This document shows, one piece after another, positions 26,012 to 35,568 of a stretch of DNA of 64,000 nucleotides. Source of the DNA: Acidobacteriota bacterium (GTDB lineage Bacteria; Acidobacteriota; Vicinamibacteria; Vicinamibacterales; CAVVIG01). The position numbers and the translations under genes were made by a program. The notes below the pieces were generated by a model, which saw only the letters and a program-made list of their open reading frames with translations, made no database searches and had not been told where the DNA came from. The stretch covers positions 1 through 64,000 of the forward strand of contig JADZED010000075.1 in the NCBI GenBank assembly GCA_020850715.1, read 5' to 3'. How positions within the stretch are numbered: the first letter of the stretch is position 1; each line of letters begins with the position of its first letter.

Positions 26012-26707
26012 ATGAGCCTGGAAGGGCCGACCGCCCGCGATCTCCGTTTCCCCCCGGCCGGCATCGTGACGCCCGCCGACGGCGCGGCGGAGCCGGGCCG
26101 CCGGCCGCATCCGTCTCCTTCGGCGGACTCCCGGCTCGCGCTCGAGATCCGGGGGCTGGTCGAGCGCGGCGACCTCGACGCGGCGCGCGAGCGCTTCGGA
26201 GCCCTGGTCGCCATCCACCAGCGGCGTGCCAACCGGATCGCCTATCAATACCTTCGCGACCAGGCCGACGCAGACGATGCGGTACAGGACGCGTTCCTCA
26301 AGGTCTTCCGCCGCATCACCTCGTACCGCGAGGCGTGGCCGTTCGAAGTCTGGTTCACGCGGATCCTGATCAACGGGTGTCTCGATCGCAGGAAAGCGCG
26401 CGCGCGGCGGGAGCGCTGGCACGCGCCCGGCGAAATCAGCGATCGCGACCAGGCGCGGCTCTCGGCCGCAGCGGCCCGCGATCGGGGACCCGAAGCGCGG
26501 ATGCTGGCACGCGAGCAGCGCGGGCGGATTTCGGCCGCGGTCAACCGTCTCGACGGCCGCCAGCGCATGATCTTCGTCCTCTGCCATTACGGGGACTGCA
26601 CGCCGCGGGAGGTGAGCGCGATCACGGGGCTCAACGAATCGACGATCCGTGTCCACCTGTTTCGCGCGGCGCACAAGCTGCGGGCGCTGCTGGGAGGCGA
26701 ATCGTGA
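26012..26707 (+). CDS. ECF-type RNA polymerase sigma factor
   Basis: 231 aa from the ATG at 26012. An N-terminal extension of about 55 residues precedes region 2 (A-N-R-I-A-Y-Q-Y-L-R-D, then A-D-D-A-V-Q-D-A-F-L-K-V-F-R-R-I). Region 4 at the end has L-D-G-R-Q-R-M-I-F-V-L-C-H-Y and a helix-turn-helix in L-N-E-S-T-I-R-V-H-L-F-R-A. There is no region 1 or 3, so it is group 4. Its stop overlaps the start of the next gene (GTGA), the usual arrangement of a sigma factor with its anti-sigma factor. Confidence 0.92.
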   Translation: MSLEGPTARDLRFPPAGIVTPADGAAEPGRRPHPSPSADSRLALEIRGLVERGDLDAARERFGALVAIHQRRANRIAYQYLRDQADADDAVQDAFLKVFRRITSYREAWPFEVWFTRILINGCLDRRKARARRERWHAPGEISDRDQARLSAAAARDRGPEARMLAREQRGRISAAVNRLDGRQRMIFVLCHYGDCTPREVSAITGLNESTIRVHLFRAAHKLRALLGGES

Positions 26708-27351
26708 TCCTGCGATCCCTGCGGCCGCCTCATCTCCGCGAGGAGCGGCTGTTCAACTGCTATGTCGCCGGGCGCGCCGGCGAGCCGATCGACCCGCGCG
26801 ACGCCGAGCACCTGGCCGACTGCCCCGCCTGCGCACGGCGCCACGCCGACCTCGCGCGATGGATGGACGAGCTGCGCAGCCAGGCCGACGCCGACACCGA
26901 CGATCGATTCACGCCCGACGTGCTCGCCGCCCAGCAGCATCGGATCGCGCACGCGATCCAGCACGTCGGCTGCGCGGCCCGCGTCATCGCGTTTCCCGAG
27001 CGCGCTGCGACGCGCTCCGGGCCCGGCGTATCGCACCGGACGACGCCGCGCTGGCTCGCCGCCGCCGTGGCGGCGGGCATCATCGTCGGGCTGGGTCTCG
27101 GCGCCTCTGTCCAGTGGAGGAGCCGCGGCCGTGCACCGGCGGCGCCGAGCCTGTCGGACGGCCTGCGCGCGCCCGAGCCGGCGCCGGTCGGTCCGGTCGC
27201 GACCTCCAGCGCCGGGGCCGCATTCACGGCCGATGACGACGCCTTCCTGGCCGAACTGGAGATCGCGCTCGAGACCCCGCAGACGCGGGTCCTGCAGCCG
27301 TACGACGCGATCACGCCGCACGTGCAGGAGATCGCGGACATTCAACGGTAG
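26704..27351 (+). CDS. Putative membrane anti-sigma factor
   Basis: 215 aa from a GTG overlapping the sigma-factor stop. The cytosolic N-terminus carries H-L-A-D-C-P-A-C, which fits the zinc-binding anti-sigma H-x3-C-x2-C motif. One hydrophobic helix (about 120-140) follows, then an extracytoplasmic domain of about 75 residues. The family is assigned from the motif, topology and gene order, not from overall similarity. It should hold the ECF factor at the membrane until a signal arrives. The signal cannot be seen, but the export operon downstream is a possible target. Confidence 0.75.
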   Translation: MILRSLRPPHLREERLFNCYVAGRAGEPIDPRDAEHLADCPACARRHADLARWMDELRSQADADTDDRFTPDVLAAQQHRIAHAIQHVGCAARVIAFPERAATRSGPGVSHRTTPRWLAAAVAAGIIVGLGLGASVQWRSRGRAPAAPSLSDGLRAPEPAPVGPVATSSAGAAFTADDDAFLAELEIALETPQTRVLQPYDAITPHVQEIADIQR

Positions 27352-27368
27352 CCCGGGACCCCGCATCC

Positions 27369-28538
27369 GTGCCCCCACTCGTCTTCAGGAAAGGTCTCGA
27401 CCTCGGACATGCCGTCGCCGGCATGCTGGCCGAGAACTACCGCAGCGACGTCATCGACCGGATCAAGGCGGCCGACCACACCTACCGGGCCGGCCGGCTC
27501 ACGGTGCGCCTCGCGCGCGAGTTCGGCTTCTGCTACGGCGTGGACCGCGCGGTCGACTACGCCTACCAGACGCGCGAACGCTTCCCCGACCGGCCGGTGT
27601 ACCTCACCGGCGAGATCATTCACAACCCGTACGTCAACGAGAAGCTGCGCGCAATGGGCGTGCGCTTCCTGAGCGACGAAACGGGCGCATCGGAACGTCT
27701 CGGACCGGGCGACGTCGTGATCATCCCGGCGTTCGGCGTCACGACCGCCACCATGCAGCAGCTCGACCGCTGCGGGTGCACGTTGATCGACACCACCTGC
27801 GGCTCGGTGCTGAACGTGTGGAAGAACGTCCGCCGCTACGCGGAAGGCGGCTGCACCTCCGTCATTCACGGCAAGGTATGGCACGAGGAGACGCAGGCCA
27901 CCGCGTCGCAGGCCGTCGCCCACGGCGGCCGCTATCTGGTGGTGTTCGATCGGCAGCAGGCCGCCCGCGTGTGCGACTACATTCGAGCCGGCGGCGACGC
28001 TGGCGCCTTCATGAAGGCATTCGCCGGCGCGGCGTCGCCCGGCTTCGACCCGGATCGCGACCTGCAGCGGCTCGGCCTCGCCAACCAGACGACGATGCTC
28101 ATGTCGGAGTCGCTCGAAATCGGCGAGATGTTGAGGCAGGCAATGCTCGACCGTCATGGCGCCGCCGAGCTCGGCGGGCGCTATCAGGCGTTCGACACCA
28201 TCTGCAGCGCAACCCAGGATCGCCAGGACGCCGTAATCGACCTCCTGGCGACGCGGCCGGTCGACCTCATGATCGTCATCGGCGGGTACAACAGCAGCAA
28301 CACCGCCAACCTGGCCCGCCTGTGCGCCGCCGCCAAGCCCACCTTTCACGTCGCCGACCCCGACGGCCTGGTGTCCGCGGACGAAATCCGGCATCGCGAC
28401 GTCGACACGAAGGCCGAGGTCACCACGCGCGCCTGGCTGCCGGCCGGCCAGGTTGCGGTGGGCCTGACCTCGGGCGCCTCGACGCCCGACAACCTGATGG
28501 CGGCGGTCGTGGCCCGGCTCGAGGCGTTCACCGCCTGA
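27369..28538 (+). CDS. ispH: 4-hydroxy-3-methylbut-2-enyl diphosphate reductase, long (cyanobacterial/plastid-like) form
   Basis: 389 aa from a GTG at 27369, against about 310 in most bacteria. The three cysteines that hold the iron-sulfur cluster are C55 (F-G-F-C-Y-G), C144 (D-T-T-C-G-S) and C279 (D-T-I-C-S-A-T-Q). An N-terminal extension of 40-45 residues, the central V-C-D-Y-I-R-A-G-G-D and G-F-D-P-D-R-D-L segments, and I-G-G-Y-N-S-S-N-T match the longer cyanobacterial and chloroplast type as I recall it. It makes IPP and DMAPP in the last step of the non-mevalonate pathway. It follows the anti-sigma gene by 17 bases. Confidence 0.93.
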   Translation: MPPLVFRKGLDLGHAVAGMLAENYRSDVIDRIKAADHTYRAGRLTVRLAREFGFCYGVDRAVDYAYQTRERFPDRPVYLTGEIIHNPYVNEKLRAMGVRFLSDETGASERLGPGDVVIIPAFGVTTATMQQLDRCGCTLIDTTCGSVLNVWKNVRRYAEGGCTSVIHGKVWHEETQATASQAVAHGGRYLVVFDRQQAARVCDYIRAGGDAGAFMKAFAGAASPGFDPDRDLQRLGLANQTTMLMSESLEIGEMLRQAMLDRHGAAELGGRYQAFDTICSATQDRQDAVIDLLATRPVDLMIVIGGYNSSNTANLARLCAAAKPTFHVADPDGLVSADEIRHRDVDTKAEVTTRAWLPAGQVAVGLTSGASTPDNLMAAVVARLEAFTA

Positions 28539-28672
28539 GATTGGCGTCCTGCGGCCGTGCCGGGCAAGATGTGAAAGGTTCGTGGCAGCGCCGCCCCGGG
28601 GAAACGGATGTCCCGCCGTTGTCGTATACCCGTTCGTTACTCGTTGATGCAGCCATTGCAGCCCCGTCGCTG

Positions 28673-29140
28673 ATGTCCATGCGCTCTTCCGCGCCCCGTG
28701 TCCTGCTGGCGGCCGCGCTCGTCGCGGCCCTCGCCGGCCCCGCCGCCGCCCAGTCCTACGCCTGGTGGAAGTCTGAGGCGATGAAGAAGGAGATCGGGCT
28801 GAGCGACGAGCAGAGCGCCAAGATCGACGCGGTCGTCCAGAGCACGATGCCGACGCTGCGTCAGGGCAAGGGCGACCTCGATCGCGAGGAGGCCGAGCTC
28901 TCGCGCCTCATCGAGATCAACGCCGGCGAGCCGGATGTCATCCGGCAGATCGACAAGGTCGAGAGCATCCGGGCCTTTCTGAACAAGACCCGGACGCTGA
29001 TGCTGCTGCGCGAGCGGCAGGTCCTGACGCCCGAGCAGCGGACGGCGCTTCGGGCCTCGTACGAGAAGAGCCGCCGGGACCGCCGGCCGGGGGGCGGCCG
29101 GCGCGGCAACGACACCCCCGGCCGAGAGGATCGGAACTAG
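28673..29140 (+). CDS. Periplasmic LTxxQ (Spy/CpxP-like) protein
   Basis: 155 aa. A signal peptide (about 1-27, ending G-P-A-A-A-Q) precedes a helical domain with two LTxxQ-type repeats: I-G-L-S-D-E-Q-S near the start and V-L-T-P-E-Q-R-T near the end. The tail is rich in Arg and Gly. Proteins of this fold are periplasmic chaperones or metal sensors that often accompany efflux systems. It ends one base before tolC, so it is probably part of the export operon. A second ATG two codons downstream is equally possible as start. Confidence 0.75.
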   Translation: MSMRSSAPRVLLAAALVAALAGPAAAQSYAWWKSEAMKKEIGLSDEQSAKIDAVVQSTMPTLRQGKGDLDREEAELSRLIEINAGEPDVIRQIDKVESIRAFLNKTRTLMLLRERQVLTPEQRTALRASYEKSRRDRRPGGGRRGNDTPGREDRN

Positions 29141-29141
29141 C

Positions 29142-30815
29142 ATGAGACGTCATCCCACGGGTTGGTTGGCCGCGGCGGCCTGCGCGCTGGCGACGGCCGG
29201 GGCCTCGGCGCAGGCGCCGTCGGACGCCCACATCCAGGCGCTCATCGCCGAAGCGACGGCGAACCTGGCGAGCGGAGACGCCGCCGCGCAGGCGCCGCCC
29301 TCCGCGATGCAGTCGACCGACACGCGGCCGGTCGTGAGCCTCACGCTGGACGAGGCGGTGAAGGCGGCGCTCGACCACAATCTGGACATCTCGGTGCAGC
29401 GGCTGAATCCCCAGTTGAGCGACATCCAGGTGGCCAGCGCCCGCGCGGCGTACCGCCCGAGCCTCACGTCGCTGCTCTCGTCGACCTCCGACACGAATGC
29501 CTCGACCTCCACCATCTCCGGCGCCAGCGCCGGCGCGGCGGTCACCACGACCCGCAACACCTTCAACGGCGGGATCTCCCAGAACATCCCCTGGTTCGGC
29601 GGCACGGTGAACGTCCAGCTGAACAACCAGCGCCAGACGACCACCAACCTCACGGCGCTCATCAACCCGGTCTTCAACTCGACGTGGACCGGCCAGTACT
29701 CGCAGCCGCTGTTCCGCAACTTCCTGATCGACGCGAGCCGGCAGCAGCTCCAGATCGCGCGCATCAACCGCGGCATCTCCGACGTCCAGCTCCGCGCGTC
29801 GATCACCAACACCCTGTCGAACGTCCGCAACGCCTACTGGGATCTGGTGTTTGCGACGCAGGCGGTCGAAGTGGCGCGGCAGTCGCTCGATCTGGCAACC
29901 AAGCTGGTGAGCGACAACCAGACGCGCGTCGAGATCGGGACCATGGCGCCGATCGACGTCGTGCAGGCGCGCGCCGAACAGGCGACCCGCCGCCAGGGCC
30001 TCGTCGCCGCCGAATCGACGCGGCGCACGACCGAGCTCACGCTGAAGCGGCTGATCGTCGGCGGCACGACCGATCCACTGTGGAACGCCTCGATCGCCCC
30101 GACCGATCGGCCCGACTTCAATCCGCAGCCGGTCGACGTCGAGGCGGCGGTGCGGCGCGCCCTGTCGGAACGCACGGATCTCGAGATCGCCCGGAAGAAC
30201 ATCCAGGCCAACGACGTCACGATGAAGTACTTGGTGAACCAGACCCGGCCCGACGCCGATCTGGTGCTCAGCTACGGCTACTCCGGCACCGGCGGCACCC
30301 GGCTGGACACGATCGGCAACGGCGTGAATCGCACCGTCATCGGATCGACTCCCGGCGGCTACGCCGACGCGCTCGCTTCGCTGTTCCGGCGCAATCTGCC
30401 GCGATGGGTCGTCCAGATGAACATCAGCTATCCAATCGGCATGAGCACGCAGTCGGCGGCGGCCGCGCGTGCGCGCGTGCAGCTCAATCAGGTGCAGGCG
30501 CAGATCAAGCAGATCGAGCTGCAGGTGGCCACCGACGTCACCAACGCCGCGGTGCAGGTGCAGAACGCGGCCGAAGCGGTGCAGGCGGCGCAGGCCTCGC
30601 GCGAGCTGTCCGAACAGCGGCTCGAGGCGGAGCAGAGCAAGTTCGAGGTCGGCATGTCGACCAACTACTTCGTCGTCCAGGCGCAGCGCGATCTTGCCGA
30701 CGCGCGCAACGCCGAGCTCCGCGCGACGCTGAACTACCGGAAGGCGCTCGTCGAGCTCGAACGGCTCCAGCAGACGACGCTGCAGAACCTGAACATCACC
30801 GTTCTCGGCAGGTGA
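29142..30815 (+). CDS. TolC-family outer-membrane efflux protein
   Basis: 557 aa. A signal peptide ending A-G-A-S-A-Q-A precedes two repeats of the OEP family: long helices rich in Ala/Gln/Arg (for example V-E-V-A-R-Q-S-L-D-L-A-T-K-L-V, and the second copy ending in A-E-Q-S-K-F-E-V-G-M-S-T-N-Y-F-V-V-Q-A-Q-R). It should form the trimeric tunnel through the outer membrane. Two different pump systems follow, and this is the only TolC gene in the window, so they may share it. Confidence 0.92.
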   Translation: MRRHPTGWLAAAACALATAGASAQAPSDAHIQALIAEATANLASGDAAAQAPPSAMQSTDTRPVVSLTLDEAVKAALDHNLDISVQRLNPQLSDIQVASARAAYRPSLTSLLSSTSDTNASTSTISGASAGAAVTTTRNTFNGGISQNIPWFGGTVNVQLNNQRQTTTNLTALINPVFNSTWTGQYSQPLFRNFLIDASRQQLQIARINRGISDVQLRASITNTLSNVRNAYWDLVFATQAVEVARQSLDLATKLVSDNQTRVEIGTMAPIDVVQARAEQATRRQGLVAAESTRRTTELTLKRLIVGGTTDPLWNASIAPTDRPDFNPQPVDVEAAVRRALSERTDLEIARKNIQANDVTMKYLVNQTRPDADLVLSYGYSGTGGTRLDTIGNGVNRTVIGSTPGGYADALASLFRRNLPRWVVQMNISYPIGMSTQSAAAARARVQLNQVQAQIKQIELQVATDVTNAAVQVQNAAEAVQAAQASRELSEQRLEAEQSKFEVGMSTNYFVVQAQRDLADARNAELRATLNYRKALVELERLQQTTLQNLNITVLGR

Positions 30816-30861
30816 GCATCCACCGACGGCTCCGGCCGTCACGGCAGCGACACGGAGAATC

Positions 30862-32262
30862 ATGAAACGTCCGATCATCGTCGTCGGGATCGTGGCCGTC
30901 ATCGGCATTGGTGCCGGCGCCTATTACATGCAGCGCGGCAGCGCGCCCCAGGGCGCCGGCCCGCGCGCGGGCGGCGGACCGCCCGGCGGCGGCTTCGGCG
31001 GCTTCGGCGGCTTTGGCGGCGGCGGGCCGCGCCTGCCGATGGCGGTCGAGACCGGCGCGGTGGCGCGCGGCGACATGGCCACCGAGATCACGGTGGTCGG
31101 CAACCTGATCGGCGCGGCGACGGTCGAGGCGGTGCCCAAGCTCTCCGGGCGGTTGCAGGACGTCTCGGTGCGGCTCGGCGATCGCGTGGTCAAGGGCCAG
31201 CGGCTGGCCAAGCTCGAGGATCGCGAGATCCAGGAGCAGGTGAAGCAGGCCGAGGCGTCCTTCAACGTCTCGGCGGCGACGATCCGTCAGCGCGAAGCGG
31301 ACCTGCGGCTGGCGCAGACCAACCTCGATCGTTCCCGCAACCTGTTCGAGCGCCAGCTCATTCCCCAGCAGACCTTCGACGACACCGAGGCGCGCTACGA
31401 GGCGGCGGTCGCGCAGCTCGATCTCGCCCGGGCGCAGTATGCGCAGGCCAAGGCGCGGCTCGACGAGCTGAACATCAACCTGTCGAACACGGTCATCGTC
31501 TCGCCGGTGACCGGCTATGTCGGCAAGCGGGCGCTCGATCCGGGCGCGTGGCTGACCACCAACTCGTCGTTCATCTCGGTCGTCGACATCAGCCTCGTCC
31601 GGCTCGTCGCCAACGTCGTCGAGAAGGATCTGCGGCAGATGACTCAGGGGCTGCCGGCGAAGGTCACGGTCGACGCCTACCCGGGCGAAACGTTCGCAGG
31701 GCGCGTCGCGCACGTCGCCCCGGTGCTCGATCCGGCCACGCGCACCGCGCAGATCGAAGTGGAGATCGAGAACCCGGAGGCGCGGCTGAAGCCGGGCATG
31801 TACGCCACGGTCACCTTCACCGTCGGCAAACGACCGAACACGCTGATGATCCCGACCAGCGCGCGGGTCGACGCCGCCGGGTCGAAAGGGGTGTTCCTGC
31901 CCTCGGCAACCGAGCAGGGGCAGGTCGCCGTGTTCCGACCCATTGAGGTCGGCCTCGTGAACCAGAGCAGCGCGGAGGTCACCGCCGGCCTCGATCAGGG
32001 CGAGACCATCGTGACGACCGGCGCCGCGGCGCTGCGCGACGGCGATCGGATCGTGCTGCCTGGCGAGACGGCAGCCGACGCCGGCGGGCGCGGTCAGGGA
32101 GGCGGGCCCGGCGGCGGGAACCGGCCGGCGGCGGGCGCGGGCGGTCCCCCCGCTGGCGGCGGGCGCGGCGCCGGCGGTCAGACACGGCAGGGCAACGGCG
32201 GCGCCGGCCGTCGGGGCGGCGGCGAGCCCGCGGGCGGCGCGCCGCGGACGCCCCAGCAGTGA
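30862..32262 (+). CDS. RND efflux periplasmic adaptor (HlyD/AcrA family)
   Basis: 466 aa. The N-terminal membrane anchor or signal segment (about 4-22) is followed by a Gly/Pro-rich stretch. A biotinyl-lipoyl half (P-K-L-S-G-R-L-Q-D-V-S-V-R-L-G-D-R-V), a coiled-coil hairpin (about 125-215) and beta-barrel domains come next. The last 65 residues are almost wholly Gly/Arg/Pro/Gln, far from the family's usual tail. It bridges the RND pump and TolC. The gene is 46 bases after tolC and 67 before the pump. Confidence 0.92.
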   Translation: MKRPIIVVGIVAVIGIGAGAYYMQRGSAPQGAGPRAGGGPPGGGFGGFGGFGGGGPRLPMAVETGAVARGDMATEITVVGNLIGAATVEAVPKLSGRLQDVSVRLGDRVVKGQRLAKLEDREIQEQVKQAEASFNVSAATIRQREADLRLAQTNLDRSRNLFERQLIPQQTFDDTEARYEAAVAQLDLARAQYAQAKARLDELNINLSNTVIVSPVTGYVGKRALDPGAWLTTNSSFISVVDISLVRLVANVVEKDLRQMTQGLPAKVTVDAYPGETFAGRVAHVAPVLDPATRTAQIEVEIENPEARLKPGMYATVTFTVGKRPNTLMIPTSARVDAAGSKGVFLPSATEQGQVAVFRPIEVGLVNQSSAEVTAGLDQGETIVTTGAAALRDGDRIVLPGETAADAGGRGQGGGPGGGNRPAAGAGGPPAGGGRGAGGQTRQGNGGAGRRGGGEPAGGAPRTPQQ

Positions 32263-32329
32263 GGAGCATCGGCCGAGCGGCGGCGGCCCGGATGGCCCGC
32301 GCGCACGAGCGTCTTGTGAGGAGCGTCGC

Positions 32330-35300
32330 ATGAGCGTACCGCGGTTTGCCATTCAGCGCCCCGTGATGATGACGATGATCAGCATCATCATCCTGCTCTT
32401 GGGCGGCATCTCCCTGAGCCGACTGCCGGTCGATCTGCTGCCCGACATCTCGCAGCCGACCGTGAACGTCCGGGTGAGCTACGCGGGCGTCGGCCCGCTG
32501 GAGATGGAGACGCTCGTCACCCGGCCGCTCGAGCAGCAGTTGAGCGCGGTGTCCGGGCTGCAGCAGATGACCTCGTCGTCCTCGGAAGGGTCGAGCAACA
32601 TCCAGATGAACTTCACCTGGGGGCACGACCTCAACGAGGCGATGGACGAGATCCGCACGCGCATCGATCGCGTCCGCGGCCGCCTGCCGGAGGACTCGGA
32701 TCCGCCGGTCCTCGCCAAGTTCGACCCGAACACGATTCCGATCATGGGCCTGGCCGTGGAGAACACGGACGGCACGCTCGACAGCGTCGAGCTGCGCGAG
32801 CTCGCCGAGCAGACGCTGTCGCCCCGGCTGGAGCGCGTCGCCGGCGTCGCGGCGGTCACCGTGAACGGCGGCCTGCGCCGCCAGATCCACGTCGATCTGT
32901 CGCGCGAGAAGATCACGGCGCTCGACCTGTCGGTCGATCGCGTCGCCACGGTGCTGCGGACCGAGAACCAGAACATCCCGATCGGCGAGATCTACCGCGG
33001 CGACCGCTCGTTCCTCATGCGCACGCAGGGGCAGTTCAGCGATCTCGACGAGATCCGCAACCTCGTCGTGATGACGAAGAACAACGTCCCGATCTACATG
33101 AAGGACATCGCGGACATCACCGACTCGACCGAGGACAACCGGTCGATTCTGCGGATCAACGGCAAGGCGGGCGTCCGCATGTCGGTGACCAAACAATCGG
33201 GCACCAACACCGTCGAGATCGCGCGCGGCATCCGCGCCGAGATCGACCGGATCAACCGCGAGGTGCCGGGCGTGAAGCTCACGCTGCTCGACGACAGCGC
33301 CCAGTTCATCGAGCGGGCAATCGGCGCGGTGCAGGAGCACGTCCTGATCGGCTCGGTGCTGGTGGTGGTCATCATCTTCCTGTTCCTCAGGAACTTCAGG
33401 TCCACCCTCATCGTCTGCACGTCGATTCCGATCTCGGTCGTCGGCACGTTCGCCCTGCTCTACTTCTCGGGCATGACGCTCAACACGATGACATTCGGAG
33501 GGCTGGCGCTCGGCGTCGGCATGATCGTCGACGCCTCGATCGTGGTGCTCGAGAACGCCTTCCGCCACATGGAGCACCATGGCCACGACCGGATGACGGC
33601 GGCCATCGAAGGCAGCGAGGAGGTCTGGTCGGCGATTCTCGCGTCCATTCTCACGCACATCGCGGTGTTCGTGCCGCTGCTGTTCCTCGAGGGCATCTCG
33701 ACCGTGATGTTCCGGCAGCTCTCGGTGGTGGTCGTCTTCTCGCTCGCGATGTCGCTGTTCGTGGCGGTGACGCTGGTGCCGGTCCTCTGCTCCCGGCTGC
33801 TCGTGCTGCCGCCGCCGGTCGAACAGCGCAAGGGGCTGGCGGGCCGGATGTACACCTTCAGCGAACGGATGCTGGACCGGATGGACGACGGCTACCGCCG
33901 CATCCTGCACCTGGCGCTCGGCCACCGGCCCATCGTCGTCGGCGCGGCGGCCGTATCGGTCGTCGCGGCGGCGCTGATCTTCCCCACGCTGCCGACCGAG
34001 TTCGCCACGCAGACCGACGAGGGGCAGGTTCGCGTCAGCGTGCAGCTCGCGCAGGGCACGCGCATCGAGGTGACCCAGCCGGTGATGCTGCGCATCGAGG
34101 AGGAGATCACCCGCCTCGTGCCGGAAGCGACGGCCGTGATCACGCAGGCCGGCGGCGGCGGGTTCGGCGGCGCGAGCCTCAGCCGCGGCAGCGTCCAGCT
34201 CCTGCTGACGCCAAAGGACGAGCGCACCCGCTCCAGCGACCAGATCGCGCAGGATCTGCGGCGCCAGTTGTCGGGCATTCCGGGCGTGATCGTCCGCGCG
34301 AGCGCCTCCGGCGGCAACAACGTCATCAACCGCTTCCTCTCCGGCGGCAACGGCGACGGCGGACGGTTGTCGCTCGAGATCCGCGGCGACGATCTCGACG
34401 AGTCGCAGCGCGTCGCCGAGTCGGTCAAGGAACTGCTCGACACCGTGCCGGGCGTCGCCGATGCGCGGACCGCCCAGGACGAGGGGCGGCCGGAGCTGCA
34501 GGTCCGCGTCGATCGCGTGAAGGCGGCGCTGCTCGGCGTCTCGGCCACCGCCGTGGCGAACACGATCCGAACCAACGTCGCCGGGACCCAGGCGGCGCAG
34601 TTCCGCGAGGCCGGCAACGAGTACCCGATCGTGGTGCGTCTCCGCGAGGACGAGCGGCAGAGCGTCAGCGACGTGGAGAACGTGCTCGTGAGCACGCCGG
34701 CCGGTGGCGTCATCCAGGCCAAGAACCTGATGCAGGTCGACGACGCCATCGGGCCCACCGACATTCAGCGCAAGAACCAGCAGCGGATCAACTCGGTCAC
34801 CGCCGACCCCGAGGTCACGCTGAGCGACGCGATGCACGCCGTCGAACAGCGCCTGCCGGAGGTGACGTCGCGCCTGCCGAAGGACTTCAGCGTCGGCTTC
34901 GGCTCGGAGATCGAGCAGCAGGCCCAGGCCTTCAGCCAGCTCCGGATGGTGCTGATCCTGGCGCTCGTGCTGGTCTACGCGGTCATGGCCTCGCAGTACG
35001 AATCGCTGCGCGATCCGTTCATCATCATGTTCTCGGTACCGACGGCCGCGATCGGCATCGTACTCTCGCTCAAGCTGACCAACACCGCGTTCAACATGCA
35101 GGCCTACATCGGCATCATCATGCTGGCCGGCATCGTCGTCAGCAACGGCATCCTGCTCGTGGACTACACCAACGTGCTGCGCCGGCGCGACAAGATGCCG
35201 CTGCGCGACGCGGTCGAGCTGGCGGGCCGGACGCGGCTGCGGCCGATCCTGATGACCTCGATCGCCACCGCGCTCGGCCTGGTGCCGATGTCGCTCGGCA

Positions 35301-35461
35301 TCGGCGAGGGCAGCGAGCTGCAGGTGCCGCTGGCGCGCGTCGTCATCGGCGGGCTCACGACCTCCCTGCTGATCACCCTCGTCCTCGTACCGACGGTCTA
35401 CACGATCTTCGAGGAAGGGCTCTCGGGCTTCTGGAAGCGCGGAAAGGCTCCCGCCGCCTGA
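32330..35461 (+). CDS. RND-family efflux pump (AcrB/HAE1 type)
   Basis: 1043 aa, standard length. It opens with the family N-terminus (I-Q-R-P-V-M-M-T-M-I) and has twelve hydrophobic helices with two large periplasmic loops. The proton-relay helix reads G-V-G-M-I-V-D-A-S-I-V-V-L-E-N: one Asp where AcrB has two, as in other HAE1 pumps. The C-terminal half has G-I-V-V-S-N-G-I-L-L-V-D-Y. It exports small molecules by proton (or sodium) antiport. The long antisense frame at 31979-35506 is a shadow. Confidence 0.94.
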   Translation: MSVPRFAIQRPVMMTMISIIILLLGGISLSRLPVDLLPDISQPTVNVRVSYAGVGPLEMETLVTRPLEQQLSAVSGLQQMTSSSSEGSSNIQMNFTWGHDLNEAMDEIRTRIDRVRGRLPEDSDPPVLAKFDPNTIPIMGLAVENTDGTLDSVELRELAEQTLSPRLERVAGVAAVTVNGGLRRQIHVDLSREKITALDLSVDRVATVLRTENQNIPIGEIYRGDRSFLMRTQGQFSDLDEIRNLVVMTKNNVPIYMKDIADITDSTEDNRSILRINGKAGVRMSVTKQSGTNTVEIARGIRAEIDRINREVPGVKLTLLDDSAQFIERAIGAVQEHVLIGSVLVVVIIFLFLRNFRSTLIVCTSIPISVVGTFALLYFSGMTLNTMTFGGLALGVGMIVDASIVVLENAFRHMEHHGHDRMTAAIEGSEEVWSAILASILTHIAVFVPLLFLEGISTVMFRQLSVVVVFSLAMSLFVAVTLVPVLCSRLLVLPPPVEQRKGLAGRMYTFSERMLDRMDDGYRRILHLALGHRPIVVGAAAVSVVAAALIFPTLPTEFATQTDEGQVRVSVQLAQGTRIEVTQPVMLRIEEEITRLVPEATAVITQAGGGGFGGASLSRGSVQLLLTPKDERTRSSDQIAQDLRRQLSGIPGVIVRASASGGNNVINRFLSGGNGDGGRLSLEIRGDDLDESQRVAESVKELLDTVPGVADARTAQDEGRPELQVRVDRVKAALLGVSATAVANTIRTNVAGTQAAQFREAGNEYPIVVRLREDERQSVSDVENVLVSTPAGGVIQAKNLMQVDDAIGPTDIQRKNQQRINSVTADPEVTLSDAMHAVEQRLPEVTSRLPKDFSVGFGSEIEQQAQAFSQLRMVLILALVLVYAVMASQYESLRDPFIIMFSVPTAAIGIVLSLKLTNTAFNMQAYIGIIMLAGIVVSNGILLVDYTNVLRRRDKMPLRDAVELAGRTRLRPILMTSIATALGLVPMSLGIGEGSELQVPLARVVIGGLTTSLLITLVLVPTVYTIFEEGLSGFWKRGKAPAA

Positions 35462-35568
35462 GCGGCGTTCCATCGTTTTTTCACCGGCCCGACACCGGCC
35501 GGCCACGCACCGCCCGTCTCAGTTGATGGCTGCATTCTCGACGAGCAGCCTGACTGGACGGGCGGATC

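Noticed and set aside
31979..35506. 1175-aa open frame antisense to the RND pump and adaptor
   Set aside because: High GC at third positions keeps the opposite frame free of stops. Composition (Arg, Asp, His, Val) is that of a shadow and it spans several real genes.
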